Below are positions 16,597 through 25,521 of a DNA stretch of 32,168 nucleotides, piece after piece (the first letter of the stretch is position 1; each line of letters opens with the position of its first letter). The notes beneath the pieces were generated by a model. The model was not told where the DNA came from. It saw only the letters and a program-made list of their open reading frames with translations, and did not search any database. The position numbers were made by a program, and so were the translations under genes. Source of the stretch: an uncultured Prevotellaceae bacterium. GTDB taxonomy: Bacteria > Bacteroidota > Bacteroidia > Bacteroidales > Bacteroidaceae. The stretch spans positions 1 through 32,168 of the forward strand of contig CAMNIN010000046.1 in NCBI GenBank assembly GCA_946540735.1, read 5' to 3'.

Positions 16597-18705
16597 TTAA
16601 TGGTTCTTTTTATTCTTTTTGCGCACGTTGACAGTTATATTGGGCTTGCTGGTATTGTCTTTTTTCTCTGTGTTGAGTTCGGGGTATTTGATACGCGTGT
16701 GGTAGATGCTTTTCAGCTTTTCGATAAGCACTCTTTTTGCGTCAGCGATATCTCTGAAAGTGATCGGGCATTCCTCGAAATACCCTTGTTTCACTTGTCT
16801 GTCAATCAGTTCATTGACTTTCTGGCTGATGATCTCGTCGTTGTATTCATCGAGAGACTTCGTGGCAGCCTCCACGGTGTCGGCCATCATAAGGATTGCC
16901 TGTTCCCTGGTTTGGGGATTAGGTCCGGGATAGGCGAACGCCGAAACATCGACGTCCTCATCGGGGTGAGCGTTTTTGTATTTGATGTAGAAATAGCTTG
17001 TGGTGCCTTTGCCATGGTGGGTGAGTATGAAGTCTTTGATGGCTGTGGGCAGGTTGTATTTTTCTGCCAGCCTTTGTCCGTAGGTCACGTGGCTGATGAT
17101 GATTTTGGCACTTTCTTTCTCAGTCAGTTTGTTATGAGGATTCACACCCGCCTGGTTCTCCGTGAAGAACACCGGGTTTTCCATCTTTCCGATGTCATGG
17201 TATAGCGCGCCGGTTCTCACCAGCAGTACGTTGGCACCGATTCTTTTGGCGATCTCCGATGCGAGGTTACCCACGGTAGTGGAATGGGCGAAGGTGCCAG
17301 GCGCTTTCTCGCTGAGTTGCCGGAGCAGTTCCTGGTTGGTGTCAGAGAGTTCGAAGAAAGTGATGTTGGATATGAAGCCAAATGCTTTTTCGATGATGTA
17401 CATGAGAGGGTAGGCCAGCAGCAGCAGGATACCGTTGATCGTCAGGTAGGCGAACATGCTCCTGTCGGCAGGGAAGAGTTCCGACGACTGTATGAGATGT
17501 ATGGCGTAATAGACCAATGCGGAGCACAGGGTGGCCATCAGGGCCGCTTTGAAGAGGTGAGCCCGTTTCGACATGTCGTTCAGGGCGAAGATGGCGGCCA
17601 ATCCTCCTGCGATCTCGATGATAATGAACTCGTATTGGTAGTTGACCGCCACGGCGGAGATCAGCACCGTCGTCACGTGTGTGATGAAAGCCGTGCGGGA
17701 GTCAAGGAATACCTGCGTGATCATCGGTACGATGGCAAAGGGCAGGATGTAGACACTGATGAGCAGGTTGCGCATCATGAGCGACACCACGACGGGGAAG
17801 ATGGTGATCAGGAAATACAGCATGAGGATATTGCGCGGCTTCTCGTAGTATTTTTTCCTGAAAATCAAGAGGTAGGTTGTAAACAAGGAGATGAAGGTCA
17901 GCACAAAGAGTGTTTGTCCGAGGAGGAGATTGGTAATATCGCTCTTTCCCAGGTTTCTCCTCTCCATTTCCATTTCCAGAGACTTCAGTTTCCTGGCTGT
18001 CTCTCTGTCGACCACCTCGCCCCGGTCGATGATTTTCTCACCTTTTGCCACCGACCCGATGGAGGGAGCGATGTTGCTTAGGATCTCGTCGATTTCCTCT
18101 TTGTTTCGTCTCTCGTCGTAAACAAGATTGGGCCGCACGTAGTAATTGAGGTTGAAGCGCGCCAGGTCTTTCCGGTGCTGTGAGATTTCCTCGTCGTAGA
18201 AAAGTCCCTCGTAGGCAGTCTGTTCGGTGAACACCTCATATATGCTCTGTGTGTTGAGCAGTTTTCCGGAGACCACCTTGATGGTATCCTCTATGTTATA
18301 GCGCCTGACGTCCTGATTGCTGAGGATACCTTTGAGATAGAGGAAATGCAAGCGTCGTTCGATGATTTCCTGAAATTGAGCCAACGTGCCGGTGGTGTCT
18401 CTGTTCACGGCGAGAGAGAAGTCGTTCATGGCTTTGGCAGCCACGTCGGAGTTGAGCTCGAAATAGGGTTGATAGTTTTTCATCTCCTCGCTTTCCTCCA
18501 AGTCCATTTCCTCTTCTGTCTTGAAGATGTTGAAGTTGAAATCGGCGATAAGGGTATTGGATGGCCAGGGCTTGTTTTCCTCGTAATTGAAGTGCCTGCC
18601 TGATTTTCTCGGCAGAGCCCAGACGATGATCGCCGATGTGATGGCGACGATCACGACGTGAGTGAGTATGGCGAGCCAATCGCGGTTGTCTTTGTTGTTT
18701 CCCAT
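16597..18705 (-). CDS. 7TM-HD phosphodiesterase (PgpH-like, probably c-di-AMP)
   Basis: This 702-aa membrane protein has one N-terminal helix (about 12-30), a large extracytoplasmic 7TMR-HDED-type region (about 35-255), seven membrane helices (about 258-445) and a cytoplasmic HD domain (about 465-640). Metal-site residues are visible: His474, HD at 503-504 (GALYHDIGK), His563-His564 and Asp609 (MMADT). Characterised PgpH proteins hydrolyse cyclic di-AMP, controlling osmolyte and cell-wall balance, and this is the best inference here. It has its own promoter and terminator and is divergent from gltX. The C-terminal tail is Lys/Asn-rich. Confidence 0.9.
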   Translation of the reverse strand: MGNNKDNRDWLAILTHVVIVAITSAIIVWALPRKSGRHFNYEENKPWPSNTLIADFNFNIFKTEEEMDLEESEEMKNYQPYFELNSDVAAKAMNDFSLAVNRDTTGTLAQFQEIIERRLHFLYLKGILSNQDVRRYNIEDTIKVVSGKLLNTQSIYEVFTEQTAYEGLFYDEEISQHRKDLARFNLNYYVRPNLVYDERRNKEEIDEILSNIAPSIGSVAKGEKIIDRGEVVDRETARKLKSLEMEMERRNLGKSDITNLLLGQTLFVLTFISLFTTYLLIFRKKYYEKPRNILMLYFLITIFPVVVSLMMRNLLISVYILPFAIVPMITQVFLDSRTAFITHVTTVLISAVAVNYQYEFIIIEIAGGLAAIFALNDMSKRAHLFKAALMATLCSALVYYAIHLIQSSELFPADRSMFAYLTINGILLLLAYPLMYIIEKAFGFISNITFFELSDTNQELLRQLSEKAPGTFAHSTTVGNLASEIAKRIGANVLLVRTGALYHDIGKMENPVFFTENQAGVNPHNKLTEKESAKIIISHVTYGQRLAEKYNLPTAIKDFILTHHGKGTTSYFYIKYKNAHPDEDVDVSAFAYPGPNPQTREQAILMMADTVEAATKSLDEYNDEIISQKVNELIDRQVKQGYFEECPITFRDIADAKRVLIEKLKSIYHTRIKYPELNTEKKDNTSKPNITVNVRKKNKKNH

Positions 18706-18731
18706 GAAGAGCGGAGATAGGTTTCAATCTG

Positions 18732-18764
18732 CGAAAATACGAAAAATTACTGATAACCCCCAAT
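18732..18764 (-). promoter_or_regulatory. Promoter of the 7TM-HD gene
   Basis: On the minus strand ATTG (18764-18761) precedes TATTTTCG (18739-18732) by 21 nt. Each box has one mismatch to TTTG/TAnnTTTG. The predicted leader is about 20 nt. Confidence 0.45.
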
Positions 18765-18854
18765 TTTGTGCGCTTTTTTTGTCTTCAGGCTGATTATCGG
18801 GGGGTATCCATGCGGAAAAAGCGGCAAAAACCCTCTTTTCTGAAATAAAAACAT

Positions 18855-18862
18855 TAATTTTG
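18855..18862 (+). promoter_or_regulatory. -7 box of the gltX-waaA unit
   Basis: TAATTTTG is a full TAnnTTTG match, 16 nt before ATG 18879, giving a leader near 10 nt. No clear TTTG is found at the right distance upstream, only T-rich sequence around 18834-18840. Confidence 0.5.
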
Positions 18863-18878
18863 CAGAAAATTATTGATT

Positions 18879-20396
18879 ATGTCTGACAAGAAAGTGAGGG
18901 TGCGCTTCGCACCCAGCCCTACGGGTCCGTTGCATATTGGTGGTGTACGCACTGCTTTGTATAATTATCTTTTCGCCAAACAGCATGGTGGCAGTCTGGT
19001 TCTCCGTATCGAGGACACCGACACCACACGTTTCGTGCCAGGTGCTGAGGAGTATATCCTCGAAGCATTCCAGTGGCTTGGCATCAAGTTTGATGAAGGC
19101 GTGTCGATTGGAGGCGACTATGGCCCATACCGCCAGAGTGAGCGTCGCAAGATATACAAGCGTTATGTCGACCAGTTGCTGGAGGAAGGCAAGGCATACC
19201 TTGCGTTCGACACTCCGGAGGAGTTGGAGGCCAAGCGGGCTGAGATCCCCAATTTCCAGTATGATGCCCGTACCCGTGGCATGATGCGCAATTCGCTGAC
19301 GCTATCTAAAGCGGAGGTGGATGCTTTGATCAATGATGGCACGCAGTATGTGGTGCGCTTCAAGGTCACCCCCGGCGAGACAGTGGAGATCGACGATATG
19401 ATCCGTGGCGAAGTGCGTATCATGAGTGACGTTGTCGACGATAAGGTGCTATATAAGAGTGCTGATGAGCTGCCCACCTATCATCTGGCCAACATAGTAG
19501 ACGACCATTTGATGGAGATCACCCATGTGATCCGCGGTGAGGAGTGGCTTCCAAGTTCTCCGCTGCATGTGTTGCTCTACCGGGCTTTGGGTTGGGAGAG
19601 CACGATGCCCCGGTTTGCCCATCTGCCATTGTTACTGAAACCAGAGGGGAAGGGGAAACTCTCAAAGCGTGACGGCGACCGTCTCGGCTTCCCTGTATTC
19701 CCCTTGGAGTGGCACGACCCCAAGACAGGCGATGTCTCCTCGGGCTACCGTGAGAACGGTTATTTCCCCGAGGCCATCATCAATTTCCTCGCTTTGCTGG
19801 GATGGAACCCCGGTACGGAGCAGGAAGTCTTCTCGCTGGAGAAACTGGTAGGCCTGTTTGATATCTCCAAGTGTTCCAAGTCGGGCGCACGTTTCGACTA
19901 TCAGAAGTGCATTTGGTTCAACCATGAGTACATGCTCAACAAGAGCAATGAGGAAGTGGCCAGCCTGTTTGCACCGATAGTGGCAGGCAATGGCATCGAC
20001 GAGCCGATGTCGCGCATTGTGGAGGTTGTGGCCATGATGAAGGACCGTGTGAATTTTGTCAAGGAACTTTGGCCGCTGTGCTCCTTCTTCTTCCTTCCGC
20101 CCACGGAGTATGATGAGAAGACCGTGAAGAAGCGTTGGAAAGCGGATTCAGCACAGGTGATGACCGAACTGGCCGAGGTGCTCGAGGCGCTCGATGATTT
20201 CTCTCTGGAATCCCAGGAGAAGGAAGTGATGGCTTGGATAGAAAGCAAGGGTTACAAGCTTGGAGATGTGATGAATGCCTTCCGTCTGGCTCTTGTGGGC
20301 ATCGGCAAAGGACCTGGCATGTTTGACATCTCTGCCTTCCTTGGCAAGGACGAGACGCTTCGCCGTCTCCGCAGGGCGATAGCTGTTCTGAAGTGA
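18879..20396 (+). CDS. gltX: Glutamate-tRNA ligase
   Basis: This 505-aa class I aminoacyl-tRNA synthetase charges tRNA-Glu in the cytoplasm. The N-terminal [12 protein letters not shown] (11-22) contains the HIGH-type motif, and GKLSKRDGD (259-267) is the KMSKS-type loop. The C-terminal anticodon-binding helical domain covers about 340-505, and the length matches bacterial enzymes. The ATG at 18879 is chosen because the frame's only earlier start is two codons upstream, inside the short leader. waaA follows 9 nt after the stop, so the two are likely cotranscribed. Confidence 0.98.
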   Translation: MSDKKVRVRFAPSPTGPLHIGGVRTALYNYLFAKQHGGSLVLRIEDTDTTRFVPGAEEYILEAFQWLGIKFDEGVSIGGDYGPYRQSERRKIYKRYVDQLLEEGKAYLAFDTPEELEAKRAEIPNFQYDARTRGMMRNSLTLSKAEVDALINDGTQYVVRFKVTPGETVEIDDMIRGEVRIMSDVVDDKVLYKSADELPTYHLANIVDDHLMEITHVIRGEEWLPSSPLHVLLYRALGWESTMPRFAHLPLLLKPEGKGKLSKRDGDRLGFPVFPLEWHDPKTGDVSSGYRENGYFPEAIINFLALLGWNPGTEQEVFSLEKLVGLFDISKCSKSGARFDYQKCIWFNHEYMLNKSNEEVASLFAPIVAGNGIDEPMSRIVEVVAMMKDRVNFVKELWPLCSFFFLPPTEYDEKTVKKRWKADSAQVMTELAEVLEALDDFSLESQEKEVMAWIESKGYKLGDVMNAFRLALVGIGKGPGMFDISAFLGKDETLRRLRRAIAVLK

Positions 20397-20405
20397 TATA
20401 GTGAA

Positions 20406-21626
20406 GTGTATAATATCTTGATATACTTATATCTTGCGGGAGTAGCTGTCTACAGCCTCTTCGACAAGAAGGTGCGCAAGATGTGGCGTGGGGAGCGCGA
20501 GGCTTTCAGTGTGCTGAAGTCCAAGGTCGATCCCGATGCCAAGTATATTTGGTTTCATGCAGCCTCGTTGGGTGAGTTTGAGCAGGGCCGTCCCTTGATG
20601 GAGCGGCTCCGTGCCAATCATCCCGAATACAAGATTCTTCTTACTTTTTTTTCCCCCTCAGGCTATGAGGTGAGGAAGAATTATGAGGGAGCCGACATCG
20701 TCTGTTACCTGCCTCTGGACACGGTGGTCAATTCCAGGCGTTTCCTGCGTCTGGTGCGGCCTGTGATGGCTTTTTTCATCAAGTATGAGTTCTGGTACAA
20801 TTATTTCCACATCTTGCGCCACCGCAATGTGCCGGTGTACAGTGTCTCCAGCATTTTCCGTCCCGAACAAGTGTTTTTCAGGTGGTATGGACGTGAGTAT
20901 GCCCGTGTGCTGAGATGTGTCAGTCATTTCTTCGTACAGAATGAGGAGAGCCGTCGCTTGTTGTCATACCTTGGCATAGACAGTTCAACCGTAGTGGGAG
21001 ATACGCGTTTCGACCGTGTGCTTCAGATCAAGGATGCCGCCAAGCAGTTGCCCATAGCCGAAGCGTTCAGCCGAGGCCATCGGGTGTTTGTGGCCGGTTC
21101 CAGTTGGCCGCCCGATGAGGATGTGTTTATCGATTATTTCAATAGCCATAGGGAATGGCGCCTGATCATCGCCCCGCATGTCATCGGCGAGGATCATTTG
21201 CGGCAGATCTGTTCGAAACTCAAGATGCCTGTGGTGAAGTATACGGAGACCACCCCGGAAGAGGCCGCCAAAGCCGGATGTTTGATCATCAATTGTTTCG
21301 GACTGTTGTCGAGCATCTACCAATATGGTGAGGTGGCGTATGTCGGTGGAGGCTTCGGCGTAGGCATACACAATGTGCTGGAAGCCGCTGTATGGGACAT
21401 GCCTGTCATTTTCGGTCCCAACAACAAGCGGTTCCAGGAGGCTCAGGGTCTGATGGCATCGGGAGGCGGCTTCGAGATCGACGGCGACGATATGTTTCGT
21501 GAATTGATGGAGCGTTTCTCCTCCGATCCCTCCTATCTACAACAAGTAAGTGGCGCAGCCGGCACGTTTGTGAAAGGCCAGGCAGGCGCCACTGACAAGG
21601 TGTTGAATGCGGTGGGTTTAGGATAA
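20406..21626 (+). CDS. waaA: 3-deoxy-D-manno-octulosonic acid (Kdo) transferase
   Basis: This 406-aa GT30 protein adds Kdo from CMP-Kdo to lipid A precursor on the inner face of the cytoplasmic membrane. It starts with GTG at 20406 and has an N-terminal membrane anchor (YNILIYLYLAGVAVYSLF). The acceptor-domain signature WFHAASLGEFEQGRPL (about 51-66) contains the conserved catalytic Glu, and the donor-domain region YVGGGFGVGIHNVLEAAVW (about 313-331) matches the family. It sits 9 nt behind gltX and converges with the next gene with 7 nt between stops. Confidence 0.95.
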   Translation: MYNILIYLYLAGVAVYSLFDKKVRKMWRGEREAFSVLKSKVDPDAKYIWFHAASLGEFEQGRPLMERLRANHPEYKILLTFFSPSGYEVRKNYEGADIVCYLPLDTVVNSRRFLRLVRPVMAFFIKYEFWYNYFHILRHRNVPVYSVSSIFRPEQVFFRWYGREYARVLRCVSHFFVQNEESRRLLSYLGIDSSTVVGDTRFDRVLQIKDAAKQLPIAEAFSRGHRVFVAGSSWPPDEDVFIDYFNSHREWRLIIAPHVIGEDHLRQICSKLKMPVVKYTETTPEEAAKAGCLIINCFGLLSSIYQYGEVAYVGGGFGVGIHNVLEAAVWDMPVIFGPNNKRFQEAQGLMASGGGFEIDGDDMFRELMERFSSDPSYLQQVSGAAGTFVKGQAGATDKVLNAVGLG

Positions 21627-21633
21627 CCCCGTA

Positions 21634-22161
21634 TTATTTTTGGCCTTCGGCATTGTCTTCCTCCAGGTACCATTTAGAGTAGGCCACATAGTGTGCGGCA
21701 AAGCTCTCAGCCTGGTCTGGCCGGGTTTTTTTGATGAATTTCGCAGGCACTCCGCCCCAGATCTCATGCTCCCCGATTTTGGTTCCTTGCAGCACCAGTG
21801 CGCCCGCCGCCACGATGGCTCCGGGTCCCACATCGGCATCGTCGAGTACGGTGGCTCCCATGCCGATCAGAGCGCCTCGGCGTATCGTGCAAGCATGCAC
21901 GGTAGCGTTGTGTCCGATGCTGACATCATCCTCGATGATGGTGGGTCCGGTCTCGTGAGTGACATGCACGCAAGCACCGTCCTGCACGTTGACACGGTTG
22001 CCGATATGGATGTAGGCCACATCGCCCCGCACCACGGCATTGAACCAGATGGAGCATTCGTCGCCCATCTCCACTTCTCCCACGATGGTGGCATTCTCGC
22101 TGAAATAACAGTCTTTACCCCATTTCGGGGTCAGTCCTTTTACGGATTTGATCAAAGCCAT
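21634..22161 (-). CDS. Gamma-carbonic-anhydrase-family hexapeptide protein
   Basis: This 175-aa left-handed beta-helix protein has a hexapeptide repeat run from about residue 22 to 140. Three metal-binding histidines fit the family (His66, His84, His89, in CVHVTHE and SIGHNATVH), and the catalytic-site Arg/Asp of VVRGDVAYI is present. Members include YrdA/PaaY and Cam-type carbonic anhydrases. Whether this one hydrates CO2 or acts as a small thioesterase or cofactor protein cannot be told. It is the last gene of a three-gene minus-strand unit, 3 nt after the C-S lyase gene. Confidence 0.9.
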   Translation of the reverse strand: MALIKSVKGLTPKWGKDCYFSENATIVGEVEMGDECSIWFNAVVRGDVAYIHIGNRVNVQDGACVHVTHETGPTIIEDDVSIGHNATVHACTIRRGALIGMGATVLDDADVGPGAIVAAGALVLQGTKIGEHEIWGGVPAKFIKKTRPDQAESFAAHYVAYSKWYLEEDNAEGQK

Positions 22162-22164
22162 AGT

Positions 22165-23346
22165 CTATGATTCTTTGGATTGATGATTATGGAATGTATC
22201 GCATATGCTTTCCAGCGCGGCGGCAAGTTGACTGCGCGGGCATGCGATGTTGATGCGTATGAATCCCTCTCCCGTCTTTTCACCGTACATGGTGCCGCTG
22301 TTGACGAGCACTTTCCCTTTTTCCAGCAGCATCCGTGTAGCCTCGTCGGAAGATAGTCCCAGATTTTGGATGTTCACCCACACAAGATAGGTGCCTTCGA
22401 GGGTAGTGACATGAGCCTCTGGCAAATGTTGGGCGAGGTAATTGTTAAGCAGGGTGTAGTTGACGCTGAGATATTCGCAGAGATCGTCCACCCACCATCC
22501 GCTCTCGTTGTAAGCAGCCATCAAAGCCTCCACGCCGAAGGGGTTGACGTCGCACACCTCATTGATGTTGATCGCACGGTCGATGCGCTGTCTGGTTTCC
22601 GGGTCGTCGCAGATGATGTTGGCGATCTGTAATCCTGCGATATTGAAAGATTTGCTGGGCGAGTTGAGTGTGATGGAGTTGTGCAGGCAAGCATCCGACA
22701 CCGAGGCGAAAGGTGTGAAATGATAGCCTGGCATCACGAGTTCACAATGGATCTCGTCAGCCACGACTCTCACCTGATTCTGGAGGCAGATGTCGTTGAT
22801 CTGTTGCAGTTCGTCTTTGCTCCATACCCGTCCGGCGGGGTTGTGGGGATTGCAGAGCACGAGCAGTTTCACTTGTGGGTCGGCGGTCTTGCGCTTGAGA
22901 TCTTCGAAATCGATATGATAGGTGCTTCCGTCATACACCAGAGGGCTTTCCTCGATGAGGCAACCGTTGTTGCGGATAGAAGAGAAGAAGCAATTGTAAA
23001 CTGGAGTCTGTATCAGCACTTTGTCGCCGGTGGATGTCAGCGCTTTGATGACAGCTGAGAGTGCAGGCACCACGCCCGAGGTGTACTGGATCCATTCACG
23101 CTGGATGGTCCATGCATGCCGGTTCTCAAACCAGTTGATGATGGCATCGTAATATGCTGCCGGCACTTGTGTGTAGCCGAAGACACCATGGGCCACGCGC
23201 CGTTGCAGTGCGTCGATGATGGGCTGCGCCACTTTGAAGTCCATATCGGCCACCCACATCGGGATGGCGTTTTGAGCCTCCTCGCAGTCCCATTTCACGC
23301 ATCCGCTGCCACGGCGGTGAGTTGGTTGGTCGAAGTCATGTGTCAT
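22165..23346 (-). CDS. PatB/MalY-type PLP C-S lyase (aminotransferase fold)
   Basis: This 393-aa fold-type I PLP enzyme most resembles MalY/PatB cystathionine beta-lyases, which release ammonia, pyruvate and a thiol from cystathionine or cysteine. The family opening (RRGSGCVKWD, then PMWVADMDF at 29-37) is visible. CNPHNPAGRVW (165-175), ADEIH (196-200, Asp197) and NSPSKSFNIAG (228-238, PLP-Lys232) are also in place. I took MTHDF at 23346 as the start because residues upstream of it do not resemble the family and overlap the preceding gene. It lies 16 nt after the DUF3737 gene. Confidence 0.92.
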   Translation of the reverse strand: MTHDFDQPTHRRGSGCVKWDCEEAQNAIPMWVADMDFKVAQPIIDALQRRVAHGVFGYTQVPAAYYDAIINWFENRHAWTIQREWIQYTSGVVPALSAVIKALTSTGDKVLIQTPVYNCFFSSIRNNGCLIEESPLVYDGSTYHIDFEDLKRKTADPQVKLLVLCNPHNPAGRVWSKDELQQINDICLQNQVRVVADEIHCELVMPGYHFTPFASVSDACLHNSITLNSPSKSFNIAGLQIANIICDDPETRQRIDRAININEVCDVNPFGVEALMAAYNESGWWVDDLCEYLSVNYTLLNNYLAQHLPEAHVTTLEGTYLVWVNIQNLGLSSDEATRMLLEKGKVLVNSGTMYGEKTGEGFIRINIACPRSQLAAALESICDTFHNHQSKES

Positions 23347-23362
23347 GAGATTCTCTTTTGTT

Positions 23363-24214
23363 TCAGTCCTGTCCCCGGGTGATGATCTTGCAGTCGGCAG
23401 GTCCTTTGATGTTCTCGTCGAGGATGATTTCTCCGAATCCATCGGCCACGATGATGCCGCTGGCGGGGTTTTTCACGCTTTTCACCGAGCCTCGGATGTC
23501 AGCCTTTACTGTGGAGTATTCGAAAGCCCTGTCAGACTCCGGGTCGAAGGTACAGTTCTCCAGCACCAGGTCTTGGGCGTAGCAGAGCGGCTGCTCACCA
23601 CCGATGTGGCAGTTGACGAGTCTGAGGTTCTTGGAGTGCCATCCCAGGTATTCGCCGTCGAGCACGGAGTCGTAGATGGTGACATTCTCCACTTCCCAGA
23701 ACGCGTCTTTGGTGACGATGTCGGCATGGTGAATCTCCACGTTTTTCACGTATTGGAAGACGTATTTACTGTCGCTCTTGAGATGGTCGACCCTGATGTT
23801 GCGGCTTCCCATGAAAGGGTATGTGCCCTCATGCAGGGTAACGTTTTTGATCACGAGGCCGTCCACGTTCCAGAAAGTCTCGTCGGCGTCGTTGATGGTC
23901 ACGTTTTCCAGTTCCAGGTGATGCATTTCCCTGAAGAATTTCGGTCCGTCGATGATGCAGTCTCGCATGACCATGTCGTTGGAGTACCAGATGGCCGAGC
24001 GCGAGCCAGGAGCGAAATAGCAGTTGGTGATAAGGCTCCTGTCCACGTGCCACAGCGGGTATTTCCCTTCGAAGTGGCAATGGTCGGCCTCGATGTCGCT
24101 GCATTCCTTGATGCCCGACTCCCCCTCGGTGATGGTGACGTTCTCCAGGCGGAGCTGGTGAGATTCAAACAGTGGCCTCTCGCCACCGAAAGATTGATTG
24201 GATATCGTTCTCAT
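23363..24214 (-). CDS. DUF3737-family right-handed beta-helix protein
   Basis: This 283-aa protein of the DUF3737 family has no signal peptide. It is built of about a dozen coils of 19-22 residues of type LxLENVTI...DxF..V, for example HHLELENVTIND, GLVIKNVTLHEG and NVTIYDSVLDG, which fit a pectate-lyase-like parallel beta-helix. No lyase or glycosidase catalytic set is evident. It heads a unit with the PatB-type lyase and the gamma-carbonic-anhydrase-like gene. The biochemical role is unknown. It begins 52 nt after the terminator of the mdh gene in the opposite reading order, so it needs its own promoter, which I could not identify. Confidence 0.85.
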   Translation of the reverse strand: MRTISNQSFGGERPLFESHQLRLENVTITEGESGIKECSDIEADHCHFEGKYPLWHVDRSLITNCYFAPGSRSAIWYSNDMVMRDCIIDGPKFFREMHHLELENVTINDADETFWNVDGLVIKNVTLHEGTYPFMGSRNIRVDHLKSDSKYVFQYVKNVEIHHADIVTKDAFWEVENVTIYDSVLDGEYLGWHSKNLRLVNCHIGGEQPLCYAQDLVLENCTFDPESDRAFEYSTVKADIRGSVKSVKNPASGIIVADGFGEIILDENIKGPADCKIITRGQD

Positions 24215-24266
24215 AAAATGATTTTGTGATGATCAGGTTTATCTCTTTTCTGCAAAAAGCGTGCCG

Positions 24267-24298
24267 AAAAAAGCCTGTCCCTGGCAGGGGCAGGCTTT
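24267..24298 (-). terminator. Intrinsic terminator of mdh
   Basis: AAAGCCTG (24270-24277) pairs with CAGGCTTT (24291-24298), with further CC/GG pairs inside. On the minus strand it ends in TTTTTT (24272-24267). It begins about 20 nt after the mdh stop and separates mdh from the DUF3737 unit. Confidence 0.9.
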
Positions 24299-24319
24299 AA
24301 GGATGATTATTGTGCGGTT

Positions 24320-25312
24320 TTAGAGATTCGGGTTGATCTTGTTCCACTCAGCCACAGGAGGCACGATATTGAGTGTGACAAGTTCGTCACGCATCTTGCA
24401 GAGGTGCTCGTAGCTGGCGTCGAGCTTGGCGTTCTCCTCGGCGGTACCCTGAGGCACCTCGAAGGTGGCGCCTTCTGGTGTGAGCGTGGTCTTCATGGCC
24501 ATCATGATATGGTCGTATTTGTCGGTCTTCACGTATGTGCCTACGGGGAAGCGGAACGGTTCGCCGCCCATGGCAGCGCGGATCATCTCCACCGACAGGT
24601 ATGACGGGCTCTGGAAGGAGCTGCGTCCGCGGAGCTTGATGATTCTTGCACCGCCCTGAGTCACCTCTTTCTTCATCTGCTCCCACTCCTCCTCGGGGAA
24701 CTCCTCTGTGCCGATGATGTCGGTCAGTTTGCGTCCGGCGATCTCGACGTGGCTTCCGAAGACGGCCATCTGCTCGCCGTGTCCGCCGTAAGTGGCACAG
24801 CCAGTGATCTCGTCTTGCATCACGTTGAATTTCTTGGCCAGAGCCGACTGCAGGCGAGTGGTGTCGAGGCCGGCGAGGGTAGTCACCTGTCCGGGTTTCA
24901 GTCCGGAATAGAGCAATGTCACCAGTCCGGTGAGGTCAGCGGGGTTGAAGATGATAACCACATGCTTCACGTCGGGGCAGAATTTCTTGATGTTGCAGCC
25001 CAGTTCCTCTGCGATTTTGCAGTTGCCTGCCAGCAGATCCTCACGTGTCATACCCTCCTTGCGGGGAGCGCCACCTGAAGAGATGATATACTTGGCGTTG
25101 GTGAAAGCCTCCTCGGCGTCGGTGGTAGCAGTGATTTTCACGTTGCCGAAGCCACTCTGGCGCATTTCCTCAGCCACACCCTCGGGTGAGAACACGTCGT
25201 AGAGACAGATGTCGTTTGTCAGGCCCATCATCAGGGCGGTCTGTACCATGTTTGAGCCAATCATACCGGCTGCGCCGACGATTGTCAGTTTTTCGTTTGT
25301 TAAAAATGCCAT
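24320..25312 (-). CDS. mdh: Malate dehydrogenase (LDH/MDH family)
   Basis: This 330-aa cytoplasmic enzyme interconverts malate and oxaloacetate with NAD(H). Visible are the nucleotide loop GAAGMIG (about 13-19), the substrate-loop Arg in GGAPRKEGMTRED (Arg, as in MDH rather than Gln as in LDH), DTTR (catalytic Asp-Arg pair) and GGHGEQM with the catalytic His. I start it at MAFLTNEKLTIVG (25312), because the earlier ATG at 25354 lies inside the promoter -7 box. It is a single-gene unit with its own promoter and terminator. It differs from the shorter Bacteroides-type Mdh. Confidence 0.92.
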   Translation of the reverse strand: MAFLTNEKLTIVGAAGMIGSNMVQTALMMGLTNDICLYDVFSPEGVAEEMRQSGFGNVKITATTDAEEAFTNAKYIISSGGAPRKEGMTREDLLAGNCKIAEELGCNIKKFCPDVKHVVIIFNPADLTGLVTLLYSGLKPGQVTTLAGLDTTRLQSALAKKFNVMQDEITGCATYGGHGEQMAVFGSHVEIAGRKLTDIIGTEEFPEEEWEQMKKEVTQGGARIIKLRGRSSFQSPSYLSVEMIRAAMGGEPFRFPVGTYVKTDKYDHIMMAMKTTLTPEGATFEVPQGTAEENAKLDASYEHLCKMRDELVTLNIVPPVAEWNKINPNL

Positions 25313-25351
25313 AACTGCTGTAGTATTAAAAATAATGTTTCTAATTTTCGG

Positions 25352-25382
25352 CAAAGATAACTAAAACCGAGTGAAATACAAA
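25352..25382 (-). promoter_or_regulatory. Consensus promoter of mdh
   Basis: On the minus strand TTTG (25382-25379), then exactly 19 nt, then TATCTTTG (25359-25352). Both boxes match the Bacteroidetes consensus perfectly. The leader to ATG 25312 is about 35 nt. Confidence 0.85.
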
Positions 25383-25448
25383 ATGAAATCCTTCATTTTT
25401 ATTTCCGAGGTGCATTTATCTTCGGGATTCCGTCTGTTCTCCATATGC

Positions 25449-25492
25449 CAAGAGCCGTCATCACCCCGGTGAGGGGATTTTGACGGCTCTTG
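25449..25492. terminator. 12-bp hairpin between licD and mdh
   Basis: CAAGAGCCGTCA (25449-25460) pairs perfectly with TGACGGCTCTTG (25481-25492). The 20-nt loop itself contains CCCC/GGGG that can pair. It starts 30 nt after the licD stop on the minus strand, but no U tract follows on either strand, so it may be a terminator of the non-canonical kind or an mRNA 3'-end stabiliser. Confidence 0.55.
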
Positions 25493-25521
25493 CTATGCTT
25501 GCTTGATGAGGATATCGTCCG

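Noticed and set aside
23345..24229. Plus-strand 294-codon frame opposite the DUF3737 gene
   Set aside because: The repeating coil pattern is in the minus-strand reading; the plus frame mirrors the repeats and has no independent support.
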